A DNA stretch of 64,000 nt, taken from positions 112,456 through 176,455 of the forward strand of contig JAFEDI010000108.1 in the NCBI GenBank assembly GCA_018241725.1. Direction: 5' to 3'. A program made the translations under genes and the position numbers. The notes beneath the pieces were generated by a model. It saw nothing but the letters and a program-made list of their open reading frames with translations. It had not been told where the DNA came from and made no database searches. This document shows, piece by piece, positions 62,645 to 64,000 of this stretch (positions within the stretch are counted from its first letter, which is position 1; every line of letters starts with the position of its first letter). The DNA comes from Pseudomonadota bacterium. Lineage in GTDB: Bacteria; Pseudomonadota; Gammaproteobacteria; Burkholderiales; Rhodocyclaceae.

Positions 62645-63238
62645 TCAGTCCTTCAGGCTGCTGAGCAGCTTGGCCTGATCCCTGAAGCCCCCTTGCACTT
62701 GGTTCAGGGAGAACTCCAGGCGCAGCACGTTCTCGGCGAACTTGGCGCGCTCCGTATCCATCTCGACGGTATTGCCGTCCACCGCGCCCTGACCGGGCAC
62801 CTGATATTTGAGGGCCAGCGCCTGGGCCATGCGTTCGGTGCGGCCGGGCAGATGCCCCCCGGTGGTGGAGGTCATCTTGAGCTGCGCTACCGGCGGCGTC
62901 AGCGCCGCTTGCAGCGCATCGTGCAGGTCCACGTCGCGGGCCTTGAAGTTGGGTGTGTCGGCGTTGGCGATGTTGGAAGCAATCACCTGCTGGCGCTCCG
63001 ACAAGACGTTGAGCACCCGCTCGTCGTAATCGTCGTCGGTACTGCCCGGCGGCGGCAAAGCCATGTGGCGGGAATCCGTGCGCAGGCCATTCACCGTGGT
63101 CCGCTTGATGTTCTGGGACACTAGTTCGGCGAAGGACGAACCCGCCTCGTCGCTGCCCGCCATCTCCTGCCCGGTGAGCGGAGTGGCATCGGGGCGCAGC
63201 AACGCCAGGGGCGCATTCAGATCGGGGATGGAAGCCAT
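62645..63238 (-). CDS. Orphan FlgB-like flagellar rod protein with N-terminal extension
   Basis: A 197-residue protein. From about residue 75 it matches FlgB, the proximal rod protein of the flagellar basal body: ERQQVIASNIANADTPNFKARD, MTSTTGGHLPG, and VDGNTVEMDTERAKFAENVLRLEFSLNQ. FlgB is normally about 130-140 residues; here about 60 residues of unrelated, polar sequence (SSFAELVSQNIKR and a Pro/Asp-rich part) precede it. AAGG lies before ATG 63238. No other flagellar gene is near, so it may be a duplicated copy or have another role. Confidence 0.82.
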   Translation of the reverse strand: MASIPDLNAPLALLRPDATPLTGQEMAGSDEAGSSFAELVSQNIKRTTVNGLRTDSRHMALPPPGSTDDDYDERVLNVLSERQQVIASNIANADTPNFKARDVDLHDALQAALTPPVAQLKMTSTTGGHLPGRTERMAQALALKYQVPGQGAVDGNTVEMDTERAKFAENVLRLEFSLNQVQGGFRDQAKLLSSLKD

Positions 63239-63291
63239 GACGCAACCTTAGCATCCCCTGTCCATCGCTAATAGCCGATGGTGGAGTGTTT

Positions 63292-63669
63292 TTTGCCCGC
63301 TTACCTGGGCGATTCCCCTGCTGCCCACGCCGCCGGCCGTGGCCGCAAGCACTCGCCGTCCGCCTGCAACCCCGGCTCGCTTGCACGCAAGCCCCGCGGG
63401 CCCGGCCGCAAGGCTTTTTGGCTTGCGGCCAAGGTGTTTTGCCTGGCGACCAAGACGTTTTACCTTGCGGCCAACCCGCGCCCACTCGCGCGCAAGCCGG
63501 AGGGCGCCGGCCCCGACACATCCGGCCTTGCCCGCAGCGGCACAGCGCTCGGGCGCGAGGCAAGACGCCTCGCCGCCAGCCCCGCTTGGCTTGAACGCAC
63601 GCGTTTCCGGCGTGAAGGCAAGCCTACTTCCCTTGCCCTCACGCCGCCAAGCCTTGCCGGCCAGGGTTC
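63292..63669. repeat. 18-unit degenerate 21-bp tandem repeat
   Basis: The region between the flgB-like gene and the right-hand porin can be cut into eighteen consecutive 21-base units starting at 63292. In every unit position 8 is G and position 13 is C; position 5 is C in nearly all. The core resembles the palindrome CTTGC-NN-GCAAG (perfect in the unit at 63376). Conserved positions are 3 and 5 bases apart, not multiples of three, which argues against a coding heptad repeat. The last unit ends at the porin stop codon. Several reading frames are open by chance because of high GC. Confidence 0.75.
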
Positions 63670-64000
63670 AGAACACGTGATTGACGCCCAGCATGTAGCC
63701 GTTGGGGTCATAGCCCGGCTTGGCGACGGTGCCGACCAAGTTGCCGCCATCGGTCAGGCTGTAGCTGGCATTGGCCTTGTTGAGGACCTTGCCCCAGGTG
63801 CCGTACAAGGTCGTGCTGTCCTGCAGCTTGTAGGCGTAGCCGAGGCCGAGCAGGCTGGCGTCGCGGTTCTTGATCGACTTGTCGTCGAGCTGGCTGTAAC
63901 TCACCAGCGCCTTGCCGCGCCACACCGGGATGCCGGCGCTGACGCTCCAGCCTTCGGCTTTCGACAGCGTGGCGGTGACGTTCTCGTAGTTGCCGCCGCT
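63668..64000 (-). CDS. Outer-membrane porin, C-terminal part (gene runs off the window)
   Basis: The last 110 codons of a porin gene whose 5' part lies beyond base 64000. It ends in YMLGVNHVF and carries LGYAYKLQDSTTLYGTWG and SLTDGGNLVGTVAKPGYD, differing from the porin at 36215-37588 at only a few residues. DNA identity over this part is also high (I estimate by eye between 85 and 90 percent). Both genes point the same way, so they are direct repeats around about 26 kb of catabolic and stress genes. Confidence 0.92.
   Translation of the reverse strand, partial: SGGNYENVTATLSKAEGWSVSAGIPVWRGKALVSYSQLDDKSIKNRDASLLGLGYAYKLQDSTTLYGTWGKVLNKANASYSLTDGGNLVGTVAKPGYDPNGYMLGVNHVF

Noticed and set aside
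62397-63563. 388-codon minus-strand frame covering the flgB-like gene and the 21-bp array
   Set aside because: Out of frame with the flgB-like gene, which has clear family motifs; the heptad look of its N-terminal part only reflects the 21-bp DNA repeat.

Overview
The window is GC-rich, densely coding chromosomal DNA from an aromatic-degrading Gram-negative bacterium. Outer-membrane porins of the betaproteobacterial type, XylR/DmpR-type sigma-54 regulators, a benABCD plus meta-cleavage operon, VanAB-like oxygenases, DUF1302/DUF1329 proteins and many hybrid sensor kinases together point to a betaproteobacterium of the Rhodocyclales kind (Thauera/Azoarcus-like). That assignment is inferred from gene content, not from a marker gene. 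I see no rRNA, tRNA, CRISPR array, IS element or phage.

Layout. 0-2.2 kb: partial cupin gene, a quinone reductase-type flavoprotein and a divergent GlxA/AraC regulator. 2.4-10.2 kb: a membrane PAS histidine kinase, a small hydrolase-like membrane protein, two unknown exported/membrane proteins, a DapB-like protein, then a solute-binding lipoprotein paired with a hybrid kinase, ending in a decayed copy of the dapB-like 3' end. 10.3-17.4 kb: DUF1329, DUF1302, a VanA-like Rieske oxygenase and a VanB-like reductase, facing a XylR-type activator across a clear sigma-54 promoter. 17.4-28.2 kb: two unknown ORFs, a chemoreceptor, a His-tailed EamA transporter, ChrB-ChrA chromate efflux, KatG, and a globin-coupled HD-GYP phosphodiesterase with an FNR-type box at its promoter.

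28.6-36.2 kb: a four-gene signalling cluster. It holds two paralogous response regulators with an uncharacterised output domain, a large hybrid kinase (Cache-PAS-GAF-HisKA-HATPase-REC-Hpt) and a REC-HD-GYP protein. 36.2-53.5 kb: the catabolic core. benA-B-C-D, an aromatic acid permease, catechol 2,3-dioxygenase, hydroxymuconic semialdehyde dehydrogenase, 2-oxopentenoate hydratase, oxalocrotonate decarboxylase, an indolepyruvate ferredoxin oxidoreductase-type enzyme and a porin run in one direction. They start from a sigma-54 promoter opposite a second XylR-type activator. Benzoate would be taken up, dihydroxylated to catechol and opened by meta cleavage; the tautomerase and the final aldolase/acetaldehyde dehydrogenase are not in the window.

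53.5-56 kb: nsrR, two NsrR boxes, a class II aldolase and hmp (nitric oxide detoxification). 56-59.3 kb: BenE benzoate transporter, aldo/keto reductase, LysR regulator. 59.5-62.5 kb: a NemR-type electrophile-response operon with two identical operators (TetR regulator, YqhD-like aldehyde reductase, NemA-like ene-reductase). 62.6-64 kb: an orphan FlgB-like gene, an unusual 18-unit 21-bp degenerate repeat array, and the 3' part of a second porin nearly identical at its end to the one at 36.2 kb.
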